Of a stretch of 64,000 bases of DNA, positions 15,458 through 24,756 are shown piece after piece. Where the stretch lies: positions 1 to 64,000 of the IMG/VR virus record IMGVR_UViG_3300025655_000022. One strand, 5' to 3'. Origin of the DNA: a virus. Each line of letters opens with the position of its first letter. The first letter of the stretch is position 1. The position numbers were made by a program, and so were the translations under genes. The notes under the pieces are model-generated. The model was not told where the DNA came from, made no database searches, and saw nothing but the letters and a program-made list of their open reading frames with translations.

Positions 15458-16941
15458 ACCTTAACACCATACTTACGTTCAAAACGATCAGCATCCTTAC
15501 GATTGTTTACCATCGGTTCTCCGCGAATGTTTAGACTTGTGTTTAATAACATTGGGCAACCTGTTAGGTTATACCAGGCTTCGAGTAACTTACGAATACC
15601 GGTATCGTCTTTAGGTACTGTTTGTACACGACTTGTTCCGTCAACATGCACAATAGCAGGAAATTCATCTGGGTTGGTACAACGTGCAACTGCCTGCATA
15701 TAAGGACTAGTTTCAAACCCATGTGGCATATCAAAGTATTCGTGCGCATATTCTTCTAGTATAACAGGTGCAAACGGGCGAAAACGTTGTCTGCGTTTAA
15801 TATCATTTACCCGATCTTTGATATCTGGACCTCTGGGATCTGCTAATAACGAGCGTGTGCCTAGCGCACGTGGTCCAAATTCAGCACGTCCTGATGCTAC
15901 ACCCACAATCTTGTGAGATAATAATTCATCTAATAATTGTTTAACTGGATATTCTCCAGGAATGTTTAATCCTAAAAATGCATTAACCCAGTTTAACTTT
16001 TTACCATACGCCAGTGCTGCTGCGCCCAATGAACTACCAGCATCACCTGGATTAGGCATGATCCAGATATTATCATAAAAGTTACCTAGATTACGATTTG
16101 CTAAACAGTTAAGAGCAACTCCGCCCATGTATACTAAATTTTTACTGGTACCTAATTGTCGTGCTTTGCTCATGATATTGTAAATCATTGACTCGGTGAT
16201 CTCTTGTGTTGAGCAAGCAATGTTTTCTAGGTTGGCAGAATCATCCAAGAAGGTACCGGTACCAATATGCATGTTATGTTTGAACTGTGGAGGGTTAATT
16301 GTTTCAACAAATTCATCAAGAATTTCTTTGGTGTAATATGGCTTACCCCATCCTACCATGCCCATTAAAATATATTCTTCGTCCAATGGGCGCAACCCAC
16401 AACGCTGAGTAAATGCTGAATAGAATAACCCAATACTTTGGGGGTATTTCATACCCCAGAGTTTTTTATACTTTGCTATACCATTCTTGTTGTACTCGGC
16501 ATGCCAAATACTAATAGTATCTAGTTCTCCAATCGCATCAATAACAACCACAGTTGCGTCCATGTATGGACTTGTTTGAAATCCTGCTGCTGCATGTGAT
16601 CGATGGTGGGTATATTGTTTTAATTTTTTATTGTATAATAGATTTTCGTGTCCGACAAACTGTTTTAATAATACATCACGCAAACTAAAGTCCCATTGCG
16701 TAATGCGCTCGCCCGATCGGAACTGGCGCAGTTTCTTTAACCAATGATTTTCATAATATGCTACGGTATCAATATCACCATAACCGGCTGCTTCTTCTAG
16801 TATATCATAACACAAGTTTTCATCGTGCTTTCGTTTACTATAACGTTCAGAATGTCCGGCAAATAGTATATTGCCGTTACAGTCAATTACACTTACTCCG
16901 GCATCATGGAAACCGGCACTGATACCTAATATGTTACCCAT
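15448..16941 (-). CDS. O-carbamoyltransferase (NodU/TobZ family)
   Basis: 497 residues. These enzymes make carbamoyl-adenylate from carbamoyl phosphate and ATP and carbamoylate a sugar hydroxyl (NodU on Nod factors, TobZ on tobramycin). Visible: the Kae1-like N-terminal domain with GISAGFHDAG (6-15) and the metal-binding His112-xxx-His116 in THHRSHAAAGF; VVVIDAIGE; and the C-terminal YrdC-like/carbamoyl-transfer region SGRAEFGPRALGTRSLLADPR with RRQRFRPFAP. It starts inside the dehydrogenase gene (8-base overlap). Related genes are known in marine myoviruses. Confidence 0.93.
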   Translation of the reverse strand: MGNILGISAGFHDAGVSVIDCNGNILFAGHSERYSKRKHDENLCYDILEEAAGYGDIDTVAYYENHWLKKLRQFRSGERITQWDFSLRDVLLKQFVGHENLLYNKKLKQYTHHRSHAAAGFQTSPYMDATVVVIDAIGELDTISIWHAEYNKNGIAKYKKLWGMKYPQSIGLFYSAFTQRCGLRPLDEEYILMGMVGWGKPYYTKEILDEFVETINPPQFKHNMHIGTGTFLDDSANLENIACSTQEITESMIYNIMSKARQLGTSKNLVYMGGVALNCLANRNLGNFYDNIWIMPNPGDAGSSLGAAALAYGKKLNWVNAFLGLNIPGEYPVKQLLDELLSHKIVGVASGRAEFGPRALGTRSLLADPRGPDIKDRVNDIKRRQRFRPFAPVILEEYAHEYFDMPHGFETSPYMQAVARCTNPDEFPAIVHVDGTSRVQTVPKDDTGIRKLLEAWYNLTGCPMLLNTSLNIRGEPMVNNRKDADRFERKYGVKVCS

Positions 16942-17689
16942 TTCTTACCTTGTTGTTGTATATACAGGCTTGTTCTAACACAGTCATTGGCGCACCTGCT
17001 TCGCGTGACAGTTTAATCATTGCACGTGTATCTTTAGGAAAGCAATGTCCTCCCCAGCCGCGTTCTTTGGTTACGTATGAATGATCTGGGCCAATGCGTT
17101 CGTCTCTACATAAACTATAGCGCACATTGTTAAAATCCGCACCTACGTTCTCACATAAGTCATATAACTGATTAAAGAAACTTACTTTAGTTGCTAAGAA
17201 ACTGTTTTCAGCATACTTAACAAGGCTAGCTTCAATATCTGTTATATAATGTGCTGCAATATACGGAAATGCTTTTGTCCAAACATCAAGCCAAAAATCT
17301 TGATTGCCGCCGCCAAAAATAACATAATCTTGTGTTGCAAAATCTCTATCAGCACTATTAGCACGTAAAAACTCTGGACTATATGTAATCTCGTGATTGG
17401 GAAATTGTTGTTTTAGATCTAGTACGCCTTTAACGTCAACTGCTGATTTGATTACAACCGGAATAGCACTATCTATGGTTGTTAAAACTTGTGCTACATG
17501 CGAATAATCGCACGAACCATCGGCAGCACTTGGTGTATTAACACAAACAATAACACCGTCTATATTGTTATAATCCTCTATGGTTTCTGGGCCAATTTTG
17601 GGATCAACAACAATAATATCCATGTGCTTGCTAAATTTAGCAGCAACAGCATGACCAACAAAACCATATCCTGCAATTGCTATATTCAT
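16934..17689 (-). CDS. Short UDP-glucose/GDP-mannose dehydrogenase-like protein (251 aa)
   Basis: N-terminal NAD motif AGYGFVGHAVA (6-16), VNTPS (50-54), SPEFLRAN (104-111), KYAENSFLATKVSFFN (158-173, family Lys168) and the catalytic Cys216 in GWGGHCFPKD are all present. The family is normally about 390-450 residues and ends with a third, UDP-sugar-binding domain; here the protein stops about 35 residues after the catalytic Cys. Either it is a minimal oxidoreductase or it pairs with another protein. It starts with an ATGA overlap on the 40-aa gene. Confidence 0.85.
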   Translation of the reverse strand: MNIAIAGYGFVGHAVAAKFSKHMDIIVVDPKIGPETIEDYNNIDGVIVCVNTPSAADGSCDYSHVAQVLTTIDSAIPVVIKSAVDVKGVLDLKQQFPNHEITYSPEFLRANSADRDFATQDYVIFGGGNQDFWLDVWTKAFPYIAAHYITDIEASLVKYAENSFLATKVSFFNQLYDLCENVGADFNNVRYSLCRDERIGPDHSYVTKERGWGGHCFPKDTRAMIKLSREAGAPMTVLEQACIYNNKVRNG

Positions 17690-17808
17690 TTGTAGATAAA
17701 CGGATCGCGCTTACGTAATTCTTTTAGTTTCTTTCTGTAACGAATTTCAAGTTTAATCTTATTATATAATCTTCCAAAAATATTAATCTTCTTTAAAAAT
17801 GCTTTCAT
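17686..17808 (-). CDS. Small basic protein (40 aa) ending RKRDPFIYK
   Basis: A short open frame with perfect start and stop coupling on both sides: TAATG with the upstream 360-aa gene and ATGA with the dehydrogenase gene. It begins MKAFLKKINIFG and is rich in Lys, Arg and Leu, probably one amphipathic helix. I recall similar short proteins ending in R-D-P-F-I-Y near glycosyltransferases in marine phages; function unknown. A 57-aa gene at 33878 occupies an equivalent ATGA-coupled position. Confidence 0.7.
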   Translation of the reverse strand: MKAFLKKINIFGRLYNKIKLEIRYRKKLKELRKRDPFIYK

Positions 17809-18890
17809 TAATGTTTTCCTATTGCTATAATTTGTCTTTCAACAAAATCTGGATCGCTCCAGTGATAATCATATTCAGCATACGCATCTGATGTACGAAT
17901 ACTGTAAACATCTAAGTACTTATAGAGTGTATTCCATATAAGTTGATAATCTGTTGTACTAAATGATTTTTGTAAATCTACCTGCCCAACCTGCGGGTGC
18001 CCGATTGTTAAACTTTTATCTTCTGGATCAAACCCATTTATAATTAACCATTCTTTAAAATCAGATAATTTCTTTTGCATAAAATCAAAATGACTTGGAT
18101 CTCTTGCCCATTCGATATCAAAATCGCCTGCTGCTAATGTTTGACTACGTAGAGTCGTTGATACTAATTCATTGATTCGCGAATCTCTACCTTCATCATT
18201 AAAAACTTCCCAGTGATGTTTGCCTACTGCTTTGTTAACTCCGACAAAAACACCTCCTAATGGCCTTCCGATAGTTTCAATACCAAACAATTCGTAATCC
18301 TCATCAGTAAGTTCAAATTTTGGAGCATTAATCCAACACATAAGTTGGCTAGGTCGCATCCATTCAGGCATATGATGTTTCTTACCGTAACTCAATGCCC
18401 ATGATTCAAATTCATGACATAATAAATTAGTTTGTCTGATGTACCATTTTTGTTCTGGTGTTGCATTTATTGCATGTTTCGATGGATTTTGTGTAGTTCC
18501 TTCGAGTTCTTCAAAATATAAATGCAAGTGATTAAAATGATCATGGTTAACTACAATGCGATCTTGTCCATCAATATTTGATGGCTCGATCGCTAAGGAG
18601 TTTTCAAGAGTAAAATGATCGTTAATTGTATAATCAATTGGGCTATTGTTAATATAATCAATAACCTTATTAATTTCATCGATTAAAACTTGTCCCGAAC
18701 GAGCACCATCTGCAAATCCAAAAAAGCAATAATTCTTTTCTAAATGCAAATTACGATTAAGTATATCGTTAAGTGCAGTAAGCCATTTACGCGACAAACT
18801 ATTATCGTATATATCAAAATAAACAGAATGTAGATCTCCAGTTGCATAGTTACGCAACCGCATTTCTATTTTATCTAAAATATTGTTCAT
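17808..18890 (-). CDS. Hypothetical protein (360 aa)
   Basis: I do not recognise a family. It has many His, Trp and Asp residues, including NHDHFNHLHLYFEELEG (near 114-130) and DIEWARDP, giving a look of a metal-dependent enzyme, but no clear motif. No signal peptide or membrane segment. It overlaps the SGNH gene before it by 20 bases and the 40-aa gene after it by one base, so it belongs to the same pathway unit. Confidence 0.65.
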   Translation of the reverse strand: MNNILDKIEMRLRNYATGDLHSVYFDIYDNSLSRKWLTALNDILNRNLHLEKNYCFFGFADGARSGQVLIDEINKVIDYINNSPIDYTINDHFTLENSLAIEPSNIDGQDRIVVNHDHFNHLHLYFEELEGTTQNPSKHAINATPEQKWYIRQTNLLCHEFESWALSYGKKHHMPEWMRPSQLMCWINAPKFELTDEDYELFGIETIGRPLGGVFVGVNKAVGKHHWEVFNDEGRDSRINELVSTTLRSQTLAAGDFDIEWARDPSHFDFMQKKLSDFKEWLIINGFDPEDKSLTIGHPQVGQVDLQKSFSTTDYQLIWNTLYKYLDVYSIRTSDAYAEYDYHWSDPDFVERQIIAIGKH

Positions 18891-19815
18891 TGTTTATTTT
18901 TTTTATTAGTAAATTTGCCCAAGATCTATGTTGTTTTGGTCCTGGGTGACTATTATCTGTGCCTAGATCGAGCCATGTTGACATATTAATTTTTTCCATT
19001 ATGTATTCATCAATATTTGGCAGCATTGATAGTATCCTATCTGCCTGTTGTATTACTAAAATAATAACATTAACGCCTAACTTTTTGCAAATATTAAGAA
19101 CACATTCGATACTTGTTACATTTCTATACATAATAGTTTCTATATCTTGCGATCTATATTTCTTATGATCTATTATTCTTCCTTTCTCGTCATCCCAAAA
19201 TGGATTCCTATATTCATGAGGAAGTCCCCATATAAGTAAATCTCCTTTTCTAATGTCCGATCTTAAAATTTGTTCGGCACTCCATTCGATACTCATTCCC
19301 CTCCTAGCCAAATAACTAACAGGTATATTAAAATGTTCTTGCACTAAATTACCATATCTTTCTTTATCGGTGACTCCATCGCCAGCGGATATACTACACC
19401 CTGCTACCCAAATTTGAGGAGTATCTATTTTGCGAAAATCTTCTAATTTATTATATTTGTTATTGTTTGTTAAATTTAAATTTTGAACGGTATGATATAC
19501 ATTATTAATATTAACAAGAATAGTTTCAGTGAAGTATTGTTGACCAAAAATATAATTTAATTTTTCATTTTCGTCATTCCATTTTTCCGGAGGATAATAA
19601 AAGATTTTATCTGCTTTTAATAGTATGTCATACAATACTATTTGATGCGATGTTGCATCTGGTAAATCTGCCAATGATGTATAAATCGTGGCAGATTTAC
19701 AATTCAATAGAAAATCTTTATAATTATCATAATTTACTAGATAACTAGATTGATCATATTCTTTTGCTTTATCCGCTAAATATTGACCATTGTCACCTAC
19801 AAGCACAGTAATCAT
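18871..19815 (-). CDS. SGNH/GDSL hydrolase-like protein (314 aa)
   Basis: The catalytic domain starts near residue 135: block I VAGCSISAGDG with nucleophile candidate Ser141, and block V D287-N-S-H290 in TDNSHPGPKQHRSW, the expected D-x-x-H. The first 130 residues are an unassigned domain. SGNH proteins often add or remove acyl groups on sugars. Of three such proteins in this unit, this is the one with a complete Ser...Asp-x-x-His set. Confidence 0.7.
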   Translation of the reverse strand: MITVLVGDNGQYLADKAKEYDQSSYLVNYDNYKDFLLNCKSATIYTSLADLPDATSHQIVLYDILLKADKIFYYPPEKWNDENEKLNYIFGQQYFTETILVNINNVYHTVQNLNLTNNNKYNKLEDFRKIDTPQIWVAGCSISAGDGVTDKERYGNLVQEHFNIPVSYLARRGMSIEWSAEQILRSDIRKGDLLIWGLPHEYRNPFWDDEKGRIIDHKKYRSQDIETIMYRNVTSIECVLNICKKLGVNVIILVIQQADRILSMLPNIDEYIMEKINMSTWLDLGTDNSHPGPKQHRSWANLLIKKINNEQYFR

Positions 19816-21146
19816 TAATTTTTCACCTCAATTCTGTTCCACCACTCATATATTTCTAAATTCTGTTTTAATATTTCTGCCATTGTAATTGGTTGCGTTC
19901 TAATACTTTCTAGAGTTAAAATTCTTTCTTTGCCTCGACGCATACCATCTGCATATTCATCTGGCCATTGCTCTTCAAGCGTGGGCCTATTCAGTAGTTG
20001 TTCTAGAACATCAACTAACGGTTGTTGATGTTTATCGGCATGTGGTTTAATCCGTTCTAACACAGACGAAACATACGGTTCTAATATGTGTCTTGGCAAA
20101 GAAAGAGGACTCATTACAATGTCTGGACTAAACGCAAAAGTAACCTTAGCAAGTATCTGTGTATTTAATTCCTTCGATAGCCAAAACATATTTTCTACTT
20201 CAAAAAGTCCCGGTAAAGTTAGCGTGAAATCTAAACGCATTTGCCTGTCATTTGTTTGTATCGCTTGCGCATCTTTATAGTTTTGTAAAAACTGTTCCCA
20301 TTTTAATCCTGTGCGTATATATTCACCAACAGCACCAGTACCGTCTATACTCGCACAAATTTGCCAGTCTCGCAAATGTGCTAAAATATCTGTATATAGA
20401 TTTAACCCCTTGTAGTTAACCTGCGAAAGATTGGTATTGTATCTAGCATATACACGTAGACCATCACCTAATTCAATAACGCGACGCATATACTCCCAGT
20501 GTTCTTCAAACATCAATGGTTCACCGCCGACCCAATAAATTTCTTCTACACGATGCTCTTCGACTGCTGTTCTAAGTTCTTGATCAACTGCTACAGTTTG
20601 AAATCTTTGTATCTGCTTACGTACCGCAGGAAGCATCCAGTTGTTTTTTGGATTACTTTTATCCCACATATTATGTTTCTTTTCTTCTGCTTCCCAAGAA
20701 CTAGAAAGCATATCGCCGCACATACGACATTTAAAATTACATAAGTTTGAAAACCGATAATCCCAACTTACAGGTTTCATTGTTGTATAACCTGAATCGT
20801 CTGTGGTTTTCCATATTTGATCATATTTGTGATTAAACAAATGTTTAAAATAACTGCGGTATACATCTGTATTAAGAAGTTTATGATTACATACTTGGCA
20901 CTCTTCTGGTATATCGCCCAACATCATTTTAACACGCACATTACGCACGTGTTCTGAATTCCACCATTCATCTAGTGTTAGTGGATTATAATTTCCTGTT
21001 CCTGATTTGGTGTCAATGTACTGTGTAAAATTTTGCGCAGGTTCTCTGCTAGCGCAACAAAGACGACGTTCGCTTTGCGGCGATAGGTATGTGTGCGTCC
21101 AAGGCGCCATACACAAGAATTCTGGTTTGACTTCAGGCTTTTCCAA
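19815..21146 (-). CDS. Radical SAM protein with N-terminal twitch domain (443 aa)
   Basis: Radical SAM enzymes cleave AdoMet at a 4Fe-4S cluster to start radical chemistry. The cluster motif is Cys136-xxx-Cys140-xx-Cys143 in SNLCNFKCRMCG. Before it lies a second Cys set, Cys12, Cys30/31, Cys83 and Cys86 (FLCMAPWTHTY, RRLCC, ECQVC), typical of a twitch auxiliary-cluster domain at the N-terminus. VGGEP near 205-209 is the Gly-Glu SAM-binding motif. This corresponds to the 'twitch domain-containing radical SAM' proteins known in marine phages. Overlaps the previous gene by 14 bases. Substrate unknown. Confidence 0.88.
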   Translation of the reverse strand: MEKPEVKPEFLCMAPWTHTYLSPQSERRLCCASREPAQNFTQYIDTKSGTGNYNPLTLDEWWNSEHVRNVRVKMMLGDIPEECQVCNHKLLNTDVYRSYFKHLFNHKYDQIWKTTDDSGYTTMKPVSWDYRFSNLCNFKCRMCGDMLSSSWEAEEKKHNMWDKSNPKNNWMLPAVRKQIQRFQTVAVDQELRTAVEEHRVEEIYWVGGEPLMFEEHWEYMRRVIELGDGLRVYARYNTNLSQVNYKGLNLYTDILAHLRDWQICASIDGTGAVGEYIRTGLKWEQFLQNYKDAQAIQTNDRQMRLDFTLTLPGLFEVENMFWLSKELNTQILAKVTFAFSPDIVMSPLSLPRHILEPYVSSVLERIKPHADKHQQPLVDVLEQLLNRPTLEEQWPDEYADGMRRGKERILTLESIRTQPITMAEILKQNLEIYEWWNRIEVKN

Positions 21147-22725
21147 ATAAACACTCTGCTAATTCTGGCAAATAATCACGCATATTCTGTTCTCTACGTT
21201 TGTCCATACGCAAGATATCTTCGCGTAAAACATCTGAATCAGTGTCTTTGCTATTCATAAAGAAAGCAATATTTTTAAACTCTCGATAGTGTTTTGGATT
21301 TACTTCTGCTCTCAATAATCTTTCTGTAGCACGTAGTTTTGCTTCCTTGGACAAACTAGTTACGCAATACTGTGGGGCATCGTGTAACATATTCCAGTAT
21401 ACAAAATCAAATCCTTGTTCATCAATCCAATTAGCAAGTTCTTCTAAGTACATTACATTAAACACATTAACTGTAGAGCAAACTTGTAATGTTAAATTAT
21501 TACTGCGTTCACGCAGACGTTTGAATCTCTCTAAATTCTTTTCTAATGTACGCCACTCTGCTCCATATCGTTGGTATTCAAATCTTTCACGTAAGTCATC
21601 AATTGAAAACGCGACTTCAACGTGTTTAAACGGTTTCCAAATAGAATCATTTTTTGGATATAATGTTGTATTAGTGTTATAGTGTATTTCGATATTCTTT
21701 GCATAATCATTGTCGATTAAATATTGCAAAAAATCAAAATGTTCTTGAATCATAAACGGTTCGCCACCAGTAAATTCAATATATCGAATTCCTGAAGACA
21801 TATTATGTAACTCGTCCCAGAAGGTTAAACTTTTTCGTGGCCAATTTCCGCTGCGGTTTGCTTTATAAGGGAAACTATCCTTACGATCATTTAATGGAAG
21901 TTCTCTTAATTCTTCACCAGCATAGGTACTAGAACTCCAGGATCCACAAATACGGCACGCAAGGTTACAGATATTTCCTAATTTTAAATCCAAGAACATT
22001 AAATCTCTTGAGTCCGCTGTCCATTCTTTATCAGTTACAAACATATTTGACAATCGCAAAATAGTATTCATGCGTTTGCTAGTTCGATTTGATTTTTCTT
22101 CTTCCCAGCAATTATTACATTCAACGGGCTGAATTCCTTTAAGGAACGCCGAACGTAGTTGATTCATATATTCTGATTGATGAGCTGTTTTTAAACTATC
22201 CTTGTTCAGATCAAATTTAACACCATGATTGTTAACAATCTCGCCCTTAAACATACAACAGGGACGAATTGTACCAATTGGACTAGCTTCTAGACTAATC
22301 CAGGGCAAAACACAAAACTTACTATGTGGAAGATTCATTTTATCTACTTTACTTTGATCTGTGATCATTTTATCTTTAACCAACCTTGCCAATTTAATTA
22401 ATTCTTTTCCATTGAAATACTGCATCGGTTGCGGATCAAAACTAATATGTTCAGCAACCCAGGATATATCGTCTAAAACATTTTTGTCTTCCGAAACTAT
22501 TACAACAAAATCATTGCCAATATCAATATCATTTAATGCAAGTTGAATTTCTATTAACTTCTGTCTAGTTTGAGAAGCACTGACTACAAATACGATTCTT
22601 TCATTAGGGTTATACTGTTCTCTAAAAGAATTTTTACAAAACTCATTAATTTCCGTCACTGTGGTACTATCAAAAATTACAGTTGTATTAATAACTTCAA
22701 CTAATTCATTAAGTTGTTTAATCAT
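21133..22725 (-). CDS. Radical SAM protein with N-terminal twitch and extra Rossmann-like N-terminus (530 aa)
   Basis: Cluster motif Cys253-xxx-Cys257-xx-Cys260 in GNICNLACRICG; twitch cysteines Cys138, Cys156/157, Cys203 and Cys206; Gly-Glu motif FTGGEPF. It has about 130 additional N-terminal residues absent from its four relatives, with alternating strands and helices (RIVFVVSASQ, DFVVIVSED). This extension could bind a partner or carrier. It is coupled by ATGA to the gene before it. Confidence 0.88.
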   Translation of the reverse strand: MIKQLNELVEVINTTVIFDSTTVTEINEFCKNSFREQYNPNERIVFVVSASQTRQKLIEIQLALNDIDIGNDFVVIVSEDKNVLDDISWVAEHISFDPQPMQYFNGKELIKLARLVKDKMITDQSKVDKMNLPHSKFCVLPWISLEASPIGTIRPCCMFKGEIVNNHGVKFDLNKDSLKTAHQSEYMNQLRSAFLKGIQPVECNNCWEEEKSNRTSKRMNTILRLSNMFVTDKEWTADSRDLMFLDLKLGNICNLACRICGSWSSSTYAGEELRELPLNDRKDSFPYKANRSGNWPRKSLTFWDELHNMSSGIRYIEFTGGEPFMIQEHFDFLQYLIDNDYAKNIEIHYNTNTTLYPKNDSIWKPFKHVEVAFSIDDLRERFEYQRYGAEWRTLEKNLERFKRLRERSNNLTLQVCSTVNVFNVMYLEELANWIDEQGFDFVYWNMLHDAPQYCVTSLSKEAKLRATERLLRAEVNPKHYREFKNIAFFMNSKDTDSDVLREDILRMDKRREQNMRDYLPELAECLFGKA

Positions 22726-24008
22726 ATTTGTAATTCTTTTAATTCAGGTATATAATCTAACACATTTTCATTGCGAATGCTATCTAATTGGCGAGTCTTA
22801 TCCCAAAACTTTTGTAATAGTGCTGAGTTGTCATTGTTTAAAAAGTTAAGAGCAGAACGGTAACCAGTTGAAGCACGGGTTAAATAATCTTGCGGTTCAA
22901 GCCATTCTAAATGTCTGCTATATCTTTCTCGTATCGCGTCTTTGTATTCCGGGGTAGCAATATCAATTCTATAATGTGCTGGATCTTGTAAAATATTAAT
23001 ATTAAAGTCTTGCGGGTTAATCCACCCTTTTAAACACCAGTCTCTATGAAAGTCTGTAATATGTAATGCGTTAAAAATGCTTAATGTAGCACTAATGTAA
23101 AAATCAACATGCGGACATTCTTTGCGTAAGTCTTGAATATTTTGTTCGACATCTGCCCAGCGTGTGCCTGAACGAATATACTCTGCACGGGCACCCATTG
23201 CATCTAAACTTGCACCTACACTAACATTTGGAAAATGCTCCCACATATCAAATGCATGTTTGTCTCGTAGTTTTACTTGTGTAAAGTTTGTGTTATAAAT
23301 CAGTCGAACATCAGTACGTCCACGTTTAATAAGTTCTTCAAGTATAGCATAGTGTTCTTCCATCACAAGAGGCTCACCACCAGCAAAATAAATCTGTTCT
23401 ACATAATCAATATGTTCCAACACTTGCTCTAACAAGTCTGTTTCAAACTTGCCAGCATAGGTTAACTGTGGGTTATTCTCTTTATACTCTGGACCTGCTA
23501 GTGCAATTTGATCCTTGTACCATTGTGAACTAAAAATGTGGCCACAACTCCTACACTTGAGATTACACAAGTTACTGAAACGAACATCCCAATAGGTCAT
23601 CTTAAAATTGGCGTAGGCACCATCAGCGTCAGTTTCCGCTACACGCTTTATGTGCTGACCATGATGTTTGTTTGCTGACTTGCGACCACTAAAAAAGCCT
23701 GCCTCGTCTTGTTCATAACAACGAGTGCAGTATGAATTCTTTTGATTATTTAACATGTCCAAACGCAGTTTCTTTATGCGTTCGCTATTTGCTAGTTTGT
23801 TTAACGAGTCTTGTTTGGTAGTGCCCACACAACCTGCACTCATCTCTGCGTGACAACAAGGCCAAGTTTCGCCTGTAGGATATGTGTGCATGTGTATCCA
23901 CGGATAGATACAAAACGTTTCGCTGTCTCGCAGTAATTCTGTTTCTCGCTCTGTTAATTCATCTACCGAGATCTTAACAGGTTCCCAACTGTTATAATCA
24001 TAACTCAT
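22722..24008 (-). CDS. Radical SAM protein with N-terminal twitch domain (428 aa)
   Basis: Cluster motif Cys148-xxx-Cys152-xx-Cys155 in SNLCNLKCRSCG; twitch cysteines Cys33, Cys51/52, Cys94 and Cys97 (FCIYPWIHMHTYPTGE, WPCC, YCTRC); Gly-Glu motif FAGGEPLVM. It belongs to the same subgroup as the two downstream radical SAM genes (F-C-x-x-P-W start, Cys-Cys pair). Stop and start are shared with the next gene (ATGA). Confidence 0.88.
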   Translation of the reverse strand: MSYDYNSWEPVKISVDELTERETELLRDSETFCIYPWIHMHTYPTGETWPCCHAEMSAGCVGTTKQDSLNKLANSERIKKLRLDMLNNQKNSYCTRCYEQDEAGFFSGRKSANKHHGQHIKRVAETDADGAYANFKMTYWDVRFSNLCNLKCRSCGHIFSSQWYKDQIALAGPEYKENNPQLTYAGKFETDLLEQVLEHIDYVEQIYFAGGEPLVMEEHYAILEELIKRGRTDVRLIYNTNFTQVKLRDKHAFDMWEHFPNVSVGASLDAMGARAEYIRSGTRWADVEQNIQDLRKECPHVDFYISATLSIFNALHITDFHRDWCLKGWINPQDFNINILQDPAHYRIDIATPEYKDAIRERYSRHLEWLEPQDYLTRASTGYRSALNFLNNDNSALLQKFWDKTRQLDSIRNENVLDYIPELKELQI

Positions 24009-24756
24009 ATAAAATACCTTGATTTAGCAACACTTGGACTAGATATTCTGTTGTCCATTTGTAGTGTCCTTCAGCAGTAGGGTGGCCAGCCAGGTAACCA
24101 GCTGCCGATTTAGGATAGCAAAGGTTATGCATGTGTGCAACTTCATCAAGTGTTTGCATTCTGTTTATTAGAATCCATTTTGAGTAATCTAATTTTAAAT
24201 TTAACCTTTTTAGATGCTTGTTAAACTTAAATTTATTAGTAATAATGTCTGTGTCAAGTATTTGTGACAGTGTTGTAAATCGATAGGTATATTGGTTTAG
24301 TTCTAAATAGTTATAGAGATTTTGCATATTAATCCAATTTAACAGCACTTGCGTATTTTCACCTACTAAAGACCGGTAGGTATTACAAAAGTCTGTATCT
24401 GGACCAAAGTTGTCTCCGCCTAGTAAGAAATACTCGCTGTGTTCGTTGTACCTATATTCTGGATGCTGTTTTTCTATGGTGTACTTGTCTGACTCAACAA
24501 TAAGACTGGCGCGATCTAATCCGCTCCACATAACTAATACTAACGTATCTAACGGAGACATATTGTTAGCAGACAGATAATGCATTACGCTTCTAGATAT
24601 ATGCTCATTGGACTCGCTAGGCACTGCTAAGTTATGAATTTGCATGCCTGCGATATCAGCAAGCATATTTCCCCAAGATATACTTTCGTGATAATCGTTG
24701 GCCGTATAGCTACATCCGCTAACAACTAAGTGTTTGTACTTAGTCTTATAGTTCAT
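23998..24756 (-). CDS. SGNH-like protein (252 aa)
   Basis: I set the start at the ATG at 24756, where MNYKTKYKHLVVSGCSYT begins, because the longer frame lies entirely inside the preceding radical SAM gene. Block I is SGCSYT (nucleophile candidate Ser16). The C-terminal AGHPTAEGHYKW resembles block V, but the Asp three residues before the His is missing (Leu222), so catalysis may differ or be lost. Overlaps the upstream radical SAM gene by 11 bases. Confidence 0.6.
   Translation of the reverse strand: MNYKTKYKHLVVSGCSYTANDYHESISWGNMLADIAGMQIHNLAVPSESNEHISRSVMHYLSANNMSPLDTLVLVMWSGLDRASLIVESDKYTIEKQHPEYRYNEHSEYFLLGGDNFGPDTDFCNTYRSLVGENTQVLLNWINMQNLYNYLELNQYTYRFTTLSQILDTDIITNKFKFNKHLKRLNLKLDYSKWILINRMQTLDEVAHMHNLCYPKSAAGYLAGHPTAEGHYKWTTEYLVQVLLNQGILYEL

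Noticed and set aside
17686-17808. The 40-aa protein as a RiPP precursor for the radical SAM enzymes
   Set aside because: It has no leader-core layout and no Cys, Ser or Thr cluster; the idea is only mentioned as a speculation.
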